64,000 nucleotides of DNA from Micromonospora vinacea (lineage in GTDB: Bacteria; Actinomycetota; Actinomycetes; Mycobacteriales; Micromonosporaceae). The position numbers were made by a program, and so were the translations under genes. Location: NCBI RefSeq assembly GCF_015751785.1, contig NZ_JADOTY010000001.1, forward strand, positions 1,798,001-1,862,000. Reading direction: 5' to 3'. The notes beneath the pieces are model-generated. The model was not told the origin of the DNA. It saw only the letters and a program-made list of their open reading frames with translations, and did not search any database. This document shows, piece after piece, positions 17,325 through 25,410 of the stretch; the first letter of the stretch is position 1; the number at the start of each line of letters is the position of its first letter.

Positions 17325-17858
17325 ATGTTTCACGTGAATCATGAGCCGGGTGCCGAGATCCACCACACCGATCCGTTCGCGGTGCCGACCGGGCAGCGGT
17401 CACCGGTACGCCGGCTGCGTGGTCGCCTCGCCGCGCCGGTGACCCTCTGGACGGCGCCCGGTCCGGCCGGTCTGACCGTCTCGTCGACCCTGGTGGCCGA
17501 GGGGGAACCGGACCGGCTGCTCGGGCTGATCGACCCGGAGTCCGACCTCTGGGCGGCCGTCGAGGAGTCGGGTCGGTTCGCTGTCACGCCGCTCGGCCCG
17601 CCGCACCGGCAACTCGCCGACCGGTTCGCCGGCCTCTTCCCCGCCCCGGGCGGGCTCTTCGCCACTGGCGCGTGGGTCGAGACGCCGTACGGGCCGGTCC
17701 CGGGGGACGCCGGCGGCTGGGCCGGGTGCCGGCTGGACACCGCCCGGGAGTACGGCTGGGGCCTGCTGGTCGAGGCCACCATCGAGGCGGTCGACCTGGC
17801 CGAGGAGGCCGTTCCGCTGCTGCACTACCGCGGTCGCTATCACGAGCTGCCGGCCTGA
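17325..17858 (+). CDS. Flavin reductase-like FMN-binding protein
   Basis: A 177-residue protein of the flavin-reductase/FMN-binding split-barrel type, expected to bind FMN and exchange electrons with NAD(P)H, with possible partners among monooxygenases. Recognisable are RRLRGRLAAPVTLWTAPGPAGLTVSSTLVA (about 22-51), the following LLGLIDPESDLWAAVEESGRFAVTPL and ADRFAGLFPAPGG. I choose ATG 17325 (MFHVNHEP) because the frame upstream carries the C-terminal tail of an unrelated small protein. The first codons overlap a near-consensus parS sequence. There is no clear operon partner; the next gene begins 176 bases downstream. Confidence 0.75.
   Translation: MFHVNHEPGAEIHHTDPFAVPTGQRSPVRRLRGRLAAPVTLWTAPGPAGLTVSSTLVAEGEPDRLLGLIDPESDLWAAVEESGRFAVTPLGPPHRQLADRFAGLFPAPGGLFATGAWVETPYGPVPGDAGGWAGCRLDTAREYGWGLLVEATIEAVDLAEEAVPLLHYRGRYHELPA
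17326..17341. other. Candidate parS-like site
   Basis: TGTTTCACGTGAATCA differs at one position from the bacterial ParB-binding parS consensus TGTTTCACGTGAAACA. It overlaps the start codon region of the flavin reductase. Such sites normally cluster near oriC, which is not visible here. Confidence 0.45.
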
Positions 17859-18034
17859 ACTGCCGCCCCGCCTGGAGGCGACCGATCATCGCAGTGACCT
17901 GAGTCACTTGGCGCAGCCAGCCAACCGCTCGGCGCACTCGCCGACCAGCGTCGATCTCAGCCTTCCCTGCCGGGGAGTGCGCTCTTTACGGTGCGCGAAA
18001 CTCCTCTGACGCCTGTGAAGGTGGTGATCCACAG

Positions 18035-18400
18035 ATGTCCACGGACACACCCGCTCCGGCCGCTTCCCAGTCGGACAAGTACCTGGCCGTACAACGGTCG
18101 GACGAGTTCGCCGGGCTGCGGCGTGCGCTGCGCGGCTTCGTCTTCCCGATGACCGTCGCGTTCTTCCTGTGGTATGCGCTCTACGTCATTCTCTCCGCGT
18201 ACGCCCGGGACTTCATGGGCACGAAGCTGTTCGGCAGCAACATCAACGTCGCACTGGTCTTCGGCCTGCTCCAGTTCGTCTCCACGTTCCTGATCGCCTG
18301 GCTCTACTCGCGGTACGCGGACCGCAAGATCGACCCCGTCGCGGACCGGATCCGCGCCGAGATCGGGGAGGTGACCCATGAGCAAGGTCCTCGCGGTTGA
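18035..18400 (+). CDS. DUF485 domain membrane protein (symporter subunit)
   Basis: A 121-residue protein with two membrane helices (about 39-60 and 75-98) and the DUF485 pattern FAGLRRALRGFVFPMTVAFF ... YALYVILSAYARDFM ... NINVALVFGLLQFVSTFL. DUF485 proteins (YjcH in E. coli) are encoded directly before ActP. Its 3' end overlaps the ActP-type gene by 23 bases, so the two are co-translated. It probably stabilises or modulates the transporter. The start ATG 18035 is the first in frame. Confidence 0.9.
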   Translation: MSTDTPAPAASQSDKYLAVQRSDEFAGLRRALRGFVFPMTVAFFLWYALYVILSAYARDFMGTKLFGSNINVALVFGLLQFVSTFLIAWLYSRYADRKIDPVADRIRAEIGEVTHEQGPRG

Positions 18401-20069
18401 GACGTTCCTCGCGGCTGAGGCGGGCAATCACACCGCCCGCAACCTGACCATCACGCTCTTCCTGGTCTTCGTGGCGGTGACCCTGGGCATCACCATCTGG
18501 GCCAGCCGGCAGACCAAGACGGCGACCGACTTCTACGCGGGTGGCCGGTCCTTCTCCGGCTTCCAGAACGGCATGGCGATCGGCGGCGACTACATGTCGG
18601 CCGCCTCGTTCCTCGGTATCGCCGGCATCATCGCGCTGTACGGCTACGACGGCTTCCTCTACTCGATCGGCTTCCTGGTCGCCTGGCTGGTGGCCCTGCT
18701 GCTGGTCGCCGAGCTGCTGCGGAACTCGGGCCGGTACACGATGGCGGACGTGCTGGCCTTCCGGATGCGCCAGCGTCCGGTGCGGACGGCGGCGGCGGTC
18801 TCCACCATCACGGTGTCGATCTTCTACCTGCTCGCGCAGATGGTGGGCGCCGGCGCGCTGGTCGCGCTGCTGCTCGGTATCCGGCCGGGGACGACCTTCC
18901 TCGGCATGGACGCTGACACCGCGAAGGTGGCCACCATCATCATGGTCGGCGCACTCATGATCATCTACGTCACCGTGGGTGGCATGAAGGGCACCACCTA
19001 CGTGCAGATCGTCAAGGCGTTCCTGCTCATGGGCGGCGCGCTGCTGATGACCATCCTGGTGCTGGCGAAGTTCAACTTCAACCTGTCGGAGCTGCTGGGC
19101 CAGGCGGCCGCGGCATCCGGCAAGGGCAACGCGTTCCTCGAACCCGGGTTGCGGTACGGCGTCGAGGTGGCCGGCAACTCGACACAGACCTTCTACAACA
19201 AGGTCGACCTGCTGTCCCTGGGCATCGCCCTGGTGCTCGGCACCGCCGGTCTGCCGCACATCCTGATCCGCTTCTACACGGTGCCGACCGCGAAGGCGGC
19301 CCGCAAGAGCGTGCTCTGGGCGATCGGCATCATCGGCACCTTCTACCTGCTCACCCTGGCCCTCGGCTTCGGTGCGGCGGCGCTGGTCGGCAGCCAGGCG
19401 ATCACGGCACAGGACAAGGCCGGCAACACCGCCGCGCCGCAGCTGGCCGAAGCGCTCGGCCTCGACTTCTTCGGCGGCGAACTCGGTGGGGCAGCCCTGC
19501 TGGCGATCATCGCGGCGGTCGCCTTCGCCACCATCCTCGCGGTGGTCGCCGGGTTGACACTGGCCTCGTCGTCCAGCCTGGCGCACGACTTCTACGCGAA
19601 CGTGCTGAAGAAGGGTGAGGCGTCGGAGCGGCAGGAGGTACGGGTCGCCCGGATCTCCGCGCTGGCGATCGGTGCGGTGTCGATCGCCCTGTCGATCTTC
19701 GCGCAGAACCTCAACGTGGCGTTCCTGGTGGCGCTGGCCTTCGCGGTCGCCGCCTCGGGCAACCTGCCGGCGATCCTCTACAGCCTCTTCTGGCGGCGGT
19801 TCAACACGTCCGGCGCGGTGTGGGCGATCTACGGCGGGCTGCTCTCGGCTGTACTGCTGGTGTTCTTCTCGCCGGTGGTCTCCGGTGCGGCGACCTCGAT
19901 GTTCCCGAACCACGACTGGCAGTGGTTCCCACTGTCCAACCCGGGCATCCTTTCCATCCCGTTCGGTTTCCTCTGCGGGTGGATCGGCACCGTCATCTCC
20001 AAGGAGCACGACGAGGACAAGTACGCGGAGCTGGAGGTGCGCGCCCTCACCGGCGCCGGCGCCCACTGA
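18378..20069 (+). CDS. actP: Cation/acetate symporter, ActP type
   Basis: A 563-residue SSS transporter with about 13-14 helices, expected to bring acetate or a related short monocarboxylate into the cell with Na+ or H+. Family marks are TDFYAGGRSFSGFQNGMAIG, DYMSAASFLGIAGIIALYGY, YLLAQMVGAGALVALLLG, LGTAGLPHILIRFYTVP and the late LAFAVAASGNLPAILYSLFW. It overlaps DUF485 upstream and is followed by a strong hairpin, so this is a two-gene unit. Compared with the symporter at 12489 it is the canonical form and lacks the long extramembrane insertion. Confidence 0.9.
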   Translation: MSKVLAVETFLAAEAGNHTARNLTITLFLVFVAVTLGITIWASRQTKTATDFYAGGRSFSGFQNGMAIGGDYMSAASFLGIAGIIALYGYDGFLYSIGFLVAWLVALLLVAELLRNSGRYTMADVLAFRMRQRPVRTAAAVSTITVSIFYLLAQMVGAGALVALLLGIRPGTTFLGMDADTAKVATIIMVGALMIIYVTVGGMKGTTYVQIVKAFLLMGGALLMTILVLAKFNFNLSELLGQAAAASGKGNAFLEPGLRYGVEVAGNSTQTFYNKVDLLSLGIALVLGTAGLPHILIRFYTVPTAKAARKSVLWAIGIIGTFYLLTLALGFGAAALVGSQAITAQDKAGNTAAPQLAEALGLDFFGGELGGAALLAIIAAVAFATILAVVAGLTLASSSSLAHDFYANVLKKGEASERQEVRVARISALAIGAVSIALSIFAQNLNVAFLVALAFAVAASGNLPAILYSLFWRRFNTSGAVWAIYGGLLSAVLLVFFSPVVSGAATSMFPNHDWQWFPLSNPGILSIPFGFLCGWIGTVISKEHDEDKYAELEVRALTGAGAH

Positions 20070-20087
20070 CAGCGCCACCTCTGCAGA

Positions 20088-20126
20088 GGGGTCCCCTGTT
20101 GACGCGCGACGTCAACAGGGGACCCC
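20088..20126. terminator. 17-bp perfect hairpin after actP
   Basis: Arms 20088-20104 (GGGGTCCCCTGTTGACG) and 20110-20126 are perfectly complementary around a 5-nt loop, 18 bases after the actP stop. It is a strong GC-rich terminator-type hairpin without a T-tract, as is usual in actinomycetes. Confidence 0.75.
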
Positions 20127-20160
20127 GTCCGCGAATTCGGCTGTCGGTAGGCTGAGCGGT

Positions 20161-21138
20161 ATGAAGGTTGCTGAGCGCTTTGGTTCCGGTCACCGCGTCC
20201 TCGTCACCGGCGGAGCTGGCTTCGTCCCGTCGCACCTGGTGGATGCCCTGATCGCCCGAGGTTGCACAGTGGTGGCGCTGGACAACTTCGTGACCGGCTC
20301 CAAGGAGAACGTCGCCCACCTGCTGGACCGGCCGACCTTCACCCTCGTCGAGGCGGACATCTCCGACGGCCTGCCGACCCACCACCCGGCGCTCACCGAG
20401 CGGTTCGACGCGATCCTGCACATGGCCTCTCCGGCCAGCCCCACCGACTTCGCGCAGCTGCCGGTGGAGATCCTCCGGGTCGGCTCGGTGGGCACCCTGC
20501 ACCTGCTGGAGCGTGCGGTCGCCGACGGCGCCCGGTTCCTGATGGCCTCCACCTCCGAGGCGTACGGGGACCCGAAGGAGCACCCGCAGCGGGAGACCTA
20601 CTGGGGCAACGTCAACCCGATCGGGGTCCGCAGCGTCTACGACGAGGCCAAGCGCTTCTCCGAGGCCGCGACGATGGCGTACCACCGCTACCGCGGGCTC
20701 GACGCGGCGATCGTCCGGATCTTCAACACGTACGGCCCGCGGATGCGTCCGGACGACGGCCGCGCCATCCCCACCTTCATCTCCCAGGCGCTGCGCGGCG
20801 AGCCGATCACCGTGCACGGCACTGGCAACCAGACCCGGTCCATCTGCTTCGTCGAGGACCTGGTGCGCGGCATCCTGCTGCTGCTCGACTCGACCGAGAC
20901 GGGCCCGGTCAACTGCGGCACCGAGCACGAGCTGACCATGCGGCAACTCGCCGAGTTGATCGTGTCGCTCTCCGACAGCACCTCGAAGGTGACCTATGTC
21001 ACCCGCAGCTCGGATGACCCGGAGATGCGCCGGCCGGATCTCACCCTCGCTCGTGAACTGCTCGGATACGAGCCGTCGGTGGCGCCCGAAGATGGCCTGC
21101 GACGCACGATCGAGTACTTCCGGACGCGGCTAGGGTAA
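20161..21138 (+). CDS. NAD-dependent epimerase/dehydratase, UDP-glucuronate decarboxylase-like
   Basis: A 325-residue extended short-chain dehydrogenase. The NAD-binding motif is VLVTGGAGFVPSHL; HMASPASPTDF and NPIGVRSVYDEAK (catalytic Y-x3-K) are typical of UDP-xylose synthase/UDP-glucuronate decarboxylase, and RIFNTYGPRM and GTGNQTRSICFVEDLV complete the family pattern. One glycine of GxxGxxG is replaced (GFVPS), which is tolerated in this branch. It is expected to make UDP-xylose or a related nucleotide sugar for envelope glycans, fitting the three LCP ligases downstream. The start is ATG 20161. Confidence 0.85.
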   Translation: MKVAERFGSGHRVLVTGGAGFVPSHLVDALIARGCTVVALDNFVTGSKENVAHLLDRPTFTLVEADISDGLPTHHPALTERFDAILHMASPASPTDFAQLPVEILRVGSVGTLHLLERAVADGARFLMASTSEAYGDPKEHPQRETYWGNVNPIGVRSVYDEAKRFSEAATMAYHRYRGLDAAIVRIFNTYGPRMRPDDGRAIPTFISQALRGEPITVHGTGNQTRSICFVEDLVRGILLLLDSTETGPVNCGTEHELTMRQLAELIVSLSDSTSKVTYVTRSSDDPEMRRPDLTLARELLGYEPSVAPEDGLRRTIEYFRTRLG

Positions 21139-21213
21139 CCAGTTCCTCGCGTAGGCCAGCCGCTGAGTGTCGCCTGAAGGCGGCGGTGGCTCTCGCTACG
21201 TACCCTGAGTTAC

Positions 21214-22440
21214 ATGTCCGCGACCTCGTCTGCCGGCGTCCCGCATCCGTACCTGCACCGCAGCGCCGGGCGCGCGTCGGTGCCTGGCCCCGACCGGGGC
21301 GCCTCCGGGCGTGCCCGTCCGACCGAGGCGCGCTTCTACCCGTCGTACGACGAGGAGGAGCCTCGCTCCGGCGGCCCGGCGGGGCCGACCGGGCCCGGCG
21401 GCCCGGGTGGCGCCGGTGGGCCGGGGCGGCGCGGGCCGCGACCGCGCTGGGGCCGGATCGCCCTGGTGGCCGGGGCCGCGGTGCTGGTGCTGGCGCTGCT
21501 CGGCAGCGTCGGCGCCTGGCTGTACGCCCGCAACCTCAACAGTGACCTGGCCCGCACCGACCCGTTCGCGGAGATCACCGGTGGCCGGCCGGCGAAGACA
21601 GTCGATGGCGCGCTGAACATCCTGCTGGTCGGCAGCGACTCGCGGGACCCGGACGCTCCGGTCGACAGCAAGAGTCAGTGGCGTGCCGACACGATCATCG
21701 TCATGCACATCCCAGCCGACCACCAGGAGGCATACCTGGTCTCCATCCCGCGGGACCTGTACGTGCCGATCCCGGAGAGCGCCGGCGCGGACTGCGGCTC
21801 CGGCTCCCGCGCGAAGATCAACGCAGCGTTCGCGTTCGGTGGGCTGCCGCTGGCGGTACGCACCGTCGAGTGCTTCACCGACGTTCGGATCGACCACGTG
21901 ATGGCGATCGACTTCGGCGGTTTCAAGGAGGTCACCGACGCCCTCGGCGGGGTGGACCTGAAGGTCGAGCGGACCGTCACCTCGATCCACAAGCCGTACC
22001 GGACGTTCACCAAGGGCACCAACCACATGGACGGCGCGGAGGCGCTGGACTGGATCCGGCAGCGCAAGCAGTTCCCGGACGGGGACTTCGCCCGGATGCG
22101 GCACCAGCAGGAGTTCCTTCGGGCACTGATGGACAAGGCGGCCAGCACCGGCACGCTGGCGAACCCGAAGAAGTTGAACGACTTCTTGAAGTCGGTGACC
22201 GCGGCCGTAACCGTCGACCAGTCTTTCTCGGTTACAGACATGGCGCTGCAGTTCCGTAACCTGCGCGGCCAGAACCTCACCTTTGTGACCAGCCCGAACT
22301 CGGGCAGCGACACGATCAACGGCGAGTCGGTGGTGGTATCGGACCGGGAGAAGGCCCTCGCGATGTACCAGGCCATGTCGGCGGACACGATGGCCGACTG
22401 GGTCAAGGCCAACCCGCCGAAGAGCAACGACGGCGGCTGA
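21214..22440 (+). CDS. LytR-CpsA-Psr (LCP) family protein 1
   Basis: A 408-residue membrane-anchored phosphotransferase of the LCP type, which transfers undecaprenyl-linked secondary polymers (teichoic acid, capsule, arabinogalactan-like) to peptidoglycan outside the cell. A disordered Gly/Pro-rich cytoplasmic start (about 1-80) precedes one membrane helix (about 86-106) and the LCP domain (about 125-350). Within it are LNILLVGSDSRD, ADTIIVMHIPAD, LVSIPRDLYVPIP (lipid-pyrophosphate-binding Arg/Asp), the AFAFGG helix and DWIRQRKQFPDGDFARMRHQ. It is the first of three LCP genes in tandem. Confidence 0.92.
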   Translation: MSATSSAGVPHPYLHRSAGRASVPGPDRGASGRARPTEARFYPSYDEEEPRSGGPAGPTGPGGPGGAGGPGRRGPRPRWGRIALVAGAAVLVLALLGSVGAWLYARNLNSDLARTDPFAEITGGRPAKTVDGALNILLVGSDSRDPDAPVDSKSQWRADTIIVMHIPADHQEAYLVSIPRDLYVPIPESAGADCGSGSRAKINAAFAFGGLPLAVRTVECFTDVRIDHVMAIDFGGFKEVTDALGGVDLKVERTVTSIHKPYRTFTKGTNHMDGAEALDWIRQRKQFPDGDFARMRHQQEFLRALMDKAASTGTLANPKKLNDFLKSVTAAVTVDQSFSVTDMALQFRNLRGQNLTFVTSPNSGSDTINGESVVVSDREKALAMYQAMSADTMADWVKANPPKSNDGG

Positions 22441-22599
22441 CCCCGGTCCGACGGGCACCAGCCGTTCGGGTCATCGAGCGGCGACGATCGACTGAGTCGG
22501 TGAAATTCGACGTCCGGATTGACCCGGGATGAACTCGCCAAGTCGATTTGATGTACGTACAGTGGTGCCGCCCCCTCCTGATCACGAGCTGGAGCACGA

Positions 22600-23868
22600 A
22601 TGCCGGTTCAGGCCAGTCGTCGCCCTTCTTCCTCCGGGTCCGCCGCCCCCAGCGGTCGAGTCGCCGCGGCCATACCAGCGCAGGCACGCCCCTCGGGTGG
22701 CGGGCCGGGCTCGCGTCCGCCCGGCGGCGGCGGTGGTGGCGGTGGGGACCGCCCGGGTGGCGGTGGGTCGAAGAAGCGGACCAAGCGCAAGGACCCGCTC
22801 TGGGCCAGGCTGACAGTGGTCTTCGGTGCCGTGCTGATGCTGAGCAGCGGCGTGGCCATCGTCGGCAGCAAGGCGTTGATCGGGCAGGCGACCGGGGGCA
22901 TCGCGAAGGGCAACCTGCTGGGTGATGCCGGCAAGTCCGACGCCGAGGGCGGCGCCAGCCTGGACGGCCCGATCGACATGCTGCTGCTCGGCGTGGACGC
23001 GCGGGAGCGCTGGGCTGCCGACGACGTCCGCTCGGACAGCATCATCATCCTGCACATTCCGGCCACGCACGACCAGGCGTACCTGATCTCGATCCCCCGG
23101 GACACCGAGGCGCAGATCCCTCCGTTCAAGAAGAGCGGCTACGGCGGCGGCAGCGGCAAGATCAATGCCGCGTTCCAGGCCGGTGCCGCCAACGGCGGCG
23201 GCTGGGAGGGTGGCGCCCAGTTGATGGCGCAGACGATCAAGCGGCTCACCGGGATCAGCTTCGACGGCGCGGCGATCATCAACTTCGGTGGCTTCAAGAA
23301 CGTCATCGACACCCTTGGCACTGTGCGGATCTGTGTCAGCCAGGAGGTCAAGTCGCTGCACATGTCGTACGTCGACGGCAAGCCGATGTGGAACGCGGAC
23401 GCCAAGAAGACCGGCAAGGAGCGCACTCCGGTGGTGCACAAGAAGGGCTGCCAGGAGATGGAGGGTTGGGCGGCGCTCGACTACTCCCGCCAGCGCAAGT
23501 CGCTCAAGAACGGCGACTACGACCGGCAGGCGAACCAGCAGCAGCTGATCAAGGCGATGGCCAAGAAGGCCACCGAGGGCGGGATGTTGTCCAACCCGGC
23601 CAAGATGAACAACCTGATCAAGGCGGCGGGCAAGGCGTTCGTGCTGGACACCGGCGGCGTGCCGATCGAGGACTTCATCTTCACCATGCGCGGGGTCACC
23701 GGCAACGAACTGACCATGCTCAAGACCAACAACGGCACCTTCCACGCCAACAACAACAACACCGAGGGCTTGAGCGAAGAGACGATGGCGATGTTCCAGG
23801 CCGTCAAGCAGGACAAGCTCGCCGAGTTCGTCTTCACCCACCCCGAGGTGATCTCTACCCGCAAGTAG
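22600..23868 (+). CDS. LytR-CpsA-Psr (LCP) family protein 2
   Basis: A 422-residue LCP protein: a basic, Gly-rich cytoplasmic leader (about 1-65) including a long glycine run, one membrane helix (about 72-92) and an LCP domain (about 125-360) with IDMLLLGVDARE, SDSIIILHIPATHDQAYLIS, IPRDTEAQIPP and YSRQRKSLKNGDYDRQANQQ. The tail is longer than in LCP1. The start is ATG 22600, 159 bases after LCP1, so it may have its own promoter. LCP paralogs in one genome often ligate different glycopolymers. Confidence 0.92.
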   Translation: MPVQASRRPSSSGSAAPSGRVAAAIPAQARPSGGGPGSRPPGGGGGGGGDRPGGGGSKKRTKRKDPLWARLTVVFGAVLMLSSGVAIVGSKALIGQATGGIAKGNLLGDAGKSDAEGGASLDGPIDMLLLGVDARERWAADDVRSDSIIILHIPATHDQAYLISIPRDTEAQIPPFKKSGYGGGSGKINAAFQAGAANGGGWEGGAQLMAQTIKRLTGISFDGAAIINFGGFKNVIDTLGTVRICVSQEVKSLHMSYVDGKPMWNADAKKTGKERTPVVHKKGCQEMEGWAALDYSRQRKSLKNGDYDRQANQQQLIKAMAKKATEGGMLSNPAKMNNLIKAAGKAFVLDTGGVPIEDFIFTMRGVTGNELTMLKTNNGTFHANNNNTEGLSEETMAMFQAVKQDKLAEFVFTHPEVISTRK

Positions 23869-24088
23869 GGCCGGTAGTCGGGGAAACCCAGCGACGACCT
23901 CGTCACCGCCCGTAGCCTGACGTGAGCAGGGTTCACGTATCGGCTGCGGGGAGGCGGTCACGTCCAGGTGGGGACGGAACGCAGCGGGCCGGGCCGGAGC
24001 GGCCCCGCCCGCCCGGTCACCTCGCGCCCGTGGGCCGCGGATCCTGCTCGGTGTCGGCCTGGTCCTCGTCCTGCTGGCGGGGCTCGCC

Positions 24089-25006
24089 GTGGCCGGTCTC
24101 AAGATGCTCAGCCACCGGTACGACCGCACGGTGACCAAGGAGCAACTGCTCGACGCTGACGCCCGCACCGACCGCACCGACCTGGACGGGCCGCTCAACT
24201 ACCTCCTGGTCGGCTCCGACCGACGCCCGGGCGACAGCGGCCCGGACCAACGCTCGGACACCATCCTCATCGTGCACGTCCCCGCCGGTCAGCGGGAGGC
24301 GTACCTGGTCTCCATCCCGCGCGACCTGCTGGTCGCCATCCCGCCCGCGAACGGCTTCGGCGGCGGCCAAGACAAGATCAATGCGGCGTACGAGCACGGC
24401 GGCGGCGGACAGGCCGGCGCCCAACTGCTCTCCGCCACCCTGAACCGACTCACCGGAATCCGGTTCGACGGCGCCGCGCTGATCGACTTCTCCGGCTTCC
24501 GGAAGGTCATCGACCTGCTCGGTGGGGTGGAGATGTGCGTGGACACCGAGGTCCGCTCGATCCACACCAACCGTGTCTTCTCCACCGGCTGCCACCAGAT
24601 GGACGGGGCGCAGGCACTGGACTACGTCCGACAGCGCTACGACCTGCCCGGCGGGGACTACGACAGGCAGCACCACCAGCAGCAGTTGCTCAGGGCGATG
24701 CTGGACAGCGCCGGCAGGGCGGACCTGCGGAGCAACCCCGTCAAACTGGACCAGGTGCTCCGGGCGGTCGGCGGCTCGTTGACAGTCGACACCAACGGCG
24801 TACCCCTGGAGGACCTGCTCCTCGCGCTGCGCGCGCTGCCGCCCGACGGCATGCGCGGCGTCCAGGTGCCCTCCTCGCCGCAGACCATCGACGAGGTCTC
24901 GTACGTGGTGCTGGACAACGGGGGCAACGGGCTCTTCGAGGCGCTTCGCGGCACGCGGGTGCCGGCCTGGGCGCAGGCCAACCCGCGCTGGGTGACCCGG
25001 TTGTGA
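24089..25006 (+). CDS. LytR-CpsA-Psr (LCP) family protein 3, N-terminus apparently frameshifted
   Basis: A 305-residue LCP domain protein with LNYLLVGSDRRPGDSG, SDTILIVHVPAGQ, LVSIPRDLLVAIPP, INAAYEHGGGG and DYVRQRYDLPGGDYDRQHHQ. The in-frame sequence before GTG 24089 still encodes a membrane anchor (RILLGVGLVLVLLAGLAVAG, about 24038-24097), but back to the stop at 23918-23920 it has no ATG, GTG or TTG codon. A plausible N-terminus begins at GTG 23968 in another frame (MGTERSGPGRSGPARPVTSRP). The simplest reading is a single-base indel between about 24020 and 24045, real or from sequencing. As annotated from 24089 the anchor would be cut. Confidence 0.8.
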   Translation: MAGLKMLSHRYDRTVTKEQLLDADARTDRTDLDGPLNYLLVGSDRRPGDSGPDQRSDTILIVHVPAGQREAYLVSIPRDLLVAIPPANGFGGGQDKINAAYEHGGGGQAGAQLLSATLNRLTGIRFDGAALIDFSGFRKVIDLLGGVEMCVDTEVRSIHTNRVFSTGCHQMDGAQALDYVRQRYDLPGGDYDRQHHQQQLLRAMLDSAGRADLRSNPVKLDQVLRAVGGSLTVDTNGVPLEDLLLALRALPPDGMRGVQVPSSPQTIDEVSYVVLDNGGNGLFEALRGTRVPAWAQANPRWVTRL

Positions 25007-25052
25007 CAGTGCCGACGGCCCGGTCGGTGCCGAACCGGGCCATGAGGATCTA

Positions 25053-25400
25053 GTGTTGCTTCCTGTGTTCGGACCCCAGGTTCCCACCGTGCCCGTGACC
25101 GAGATCGCCGACGAGACCTACCTGCTGGATGTGCGGGAGGACGACGAGTGGGCGGCCGGCCACGCGCCCACCGCTCACCACCTGCCGATGATGGAGCTGC
25201 CGGCCCGGCTGGCCGAGGTGCCCACCGACCGGGAGGTGGCGGTCGTCTGCCGTTCCGGCGGGCGCTCCGCCCAGGTCGTCGCCTACCTGATCAACAACGG
25301 CTGGGAGCAGGTGCGCAACGCCGACGGCGGGATGCGCCAGTGGGCTGCTGTCGGCCGACCGGTGGTCGACGCGAACGGGCAGCCCGGCCAGGTCATCTGA
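25053..25400 (+). CDS. Rhodanese-like domain protein
   Basis: A 115-residue single-domain rhodanese with the CH2-type start LLDVREDDEWAAGHAPTAHHLPM and active-site loop VVCRSGGRSAQ, whose cysteine would carry persulfide sulfur; C-terminal NADGGMRQW is also typical. Single-domain rhodaneses act in sulfur trafficking or thiosulfate use, and no specific partner is evident. The start is GTG 25053 or GTG 25065; neither has a strong ribosome site. A GDPD gene follows within 10 bases, so the two are probably one transcript. Confidence 0.88.
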   Translation: MLLPVFGPQVPTVPVTEIADETYLLDVREDDEWAAGHAPTAHHLPMMELPARLAEVPTDREVAVVCRSGGRSAQVVAYLINNGWEQVRNADGGMRQWAAVGRPVVDANGQPGQVI

Positions 25401-25410
25401 GGCCGGCGGA

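Noticed and set aside
18023..18036. ATCCACAG next to the DUF485 start as another CTGTGGAT/ATCCACAG site
   Set aside because: Only one half-site is present; the inverted partner is missing.
18243..20078. A 611-codon open frame antisense to actP
   Set aside because: It is a codon-bias shadow: rich in Arg, His, Gln and Gly, with no domain, while the opposite strand encodes a complete symporter.
22441..22599. Operator or small RNA between LCP1 and LCP2
   Set aside because: I saw only weak, short complementarity and no convincing promoter or terminator.
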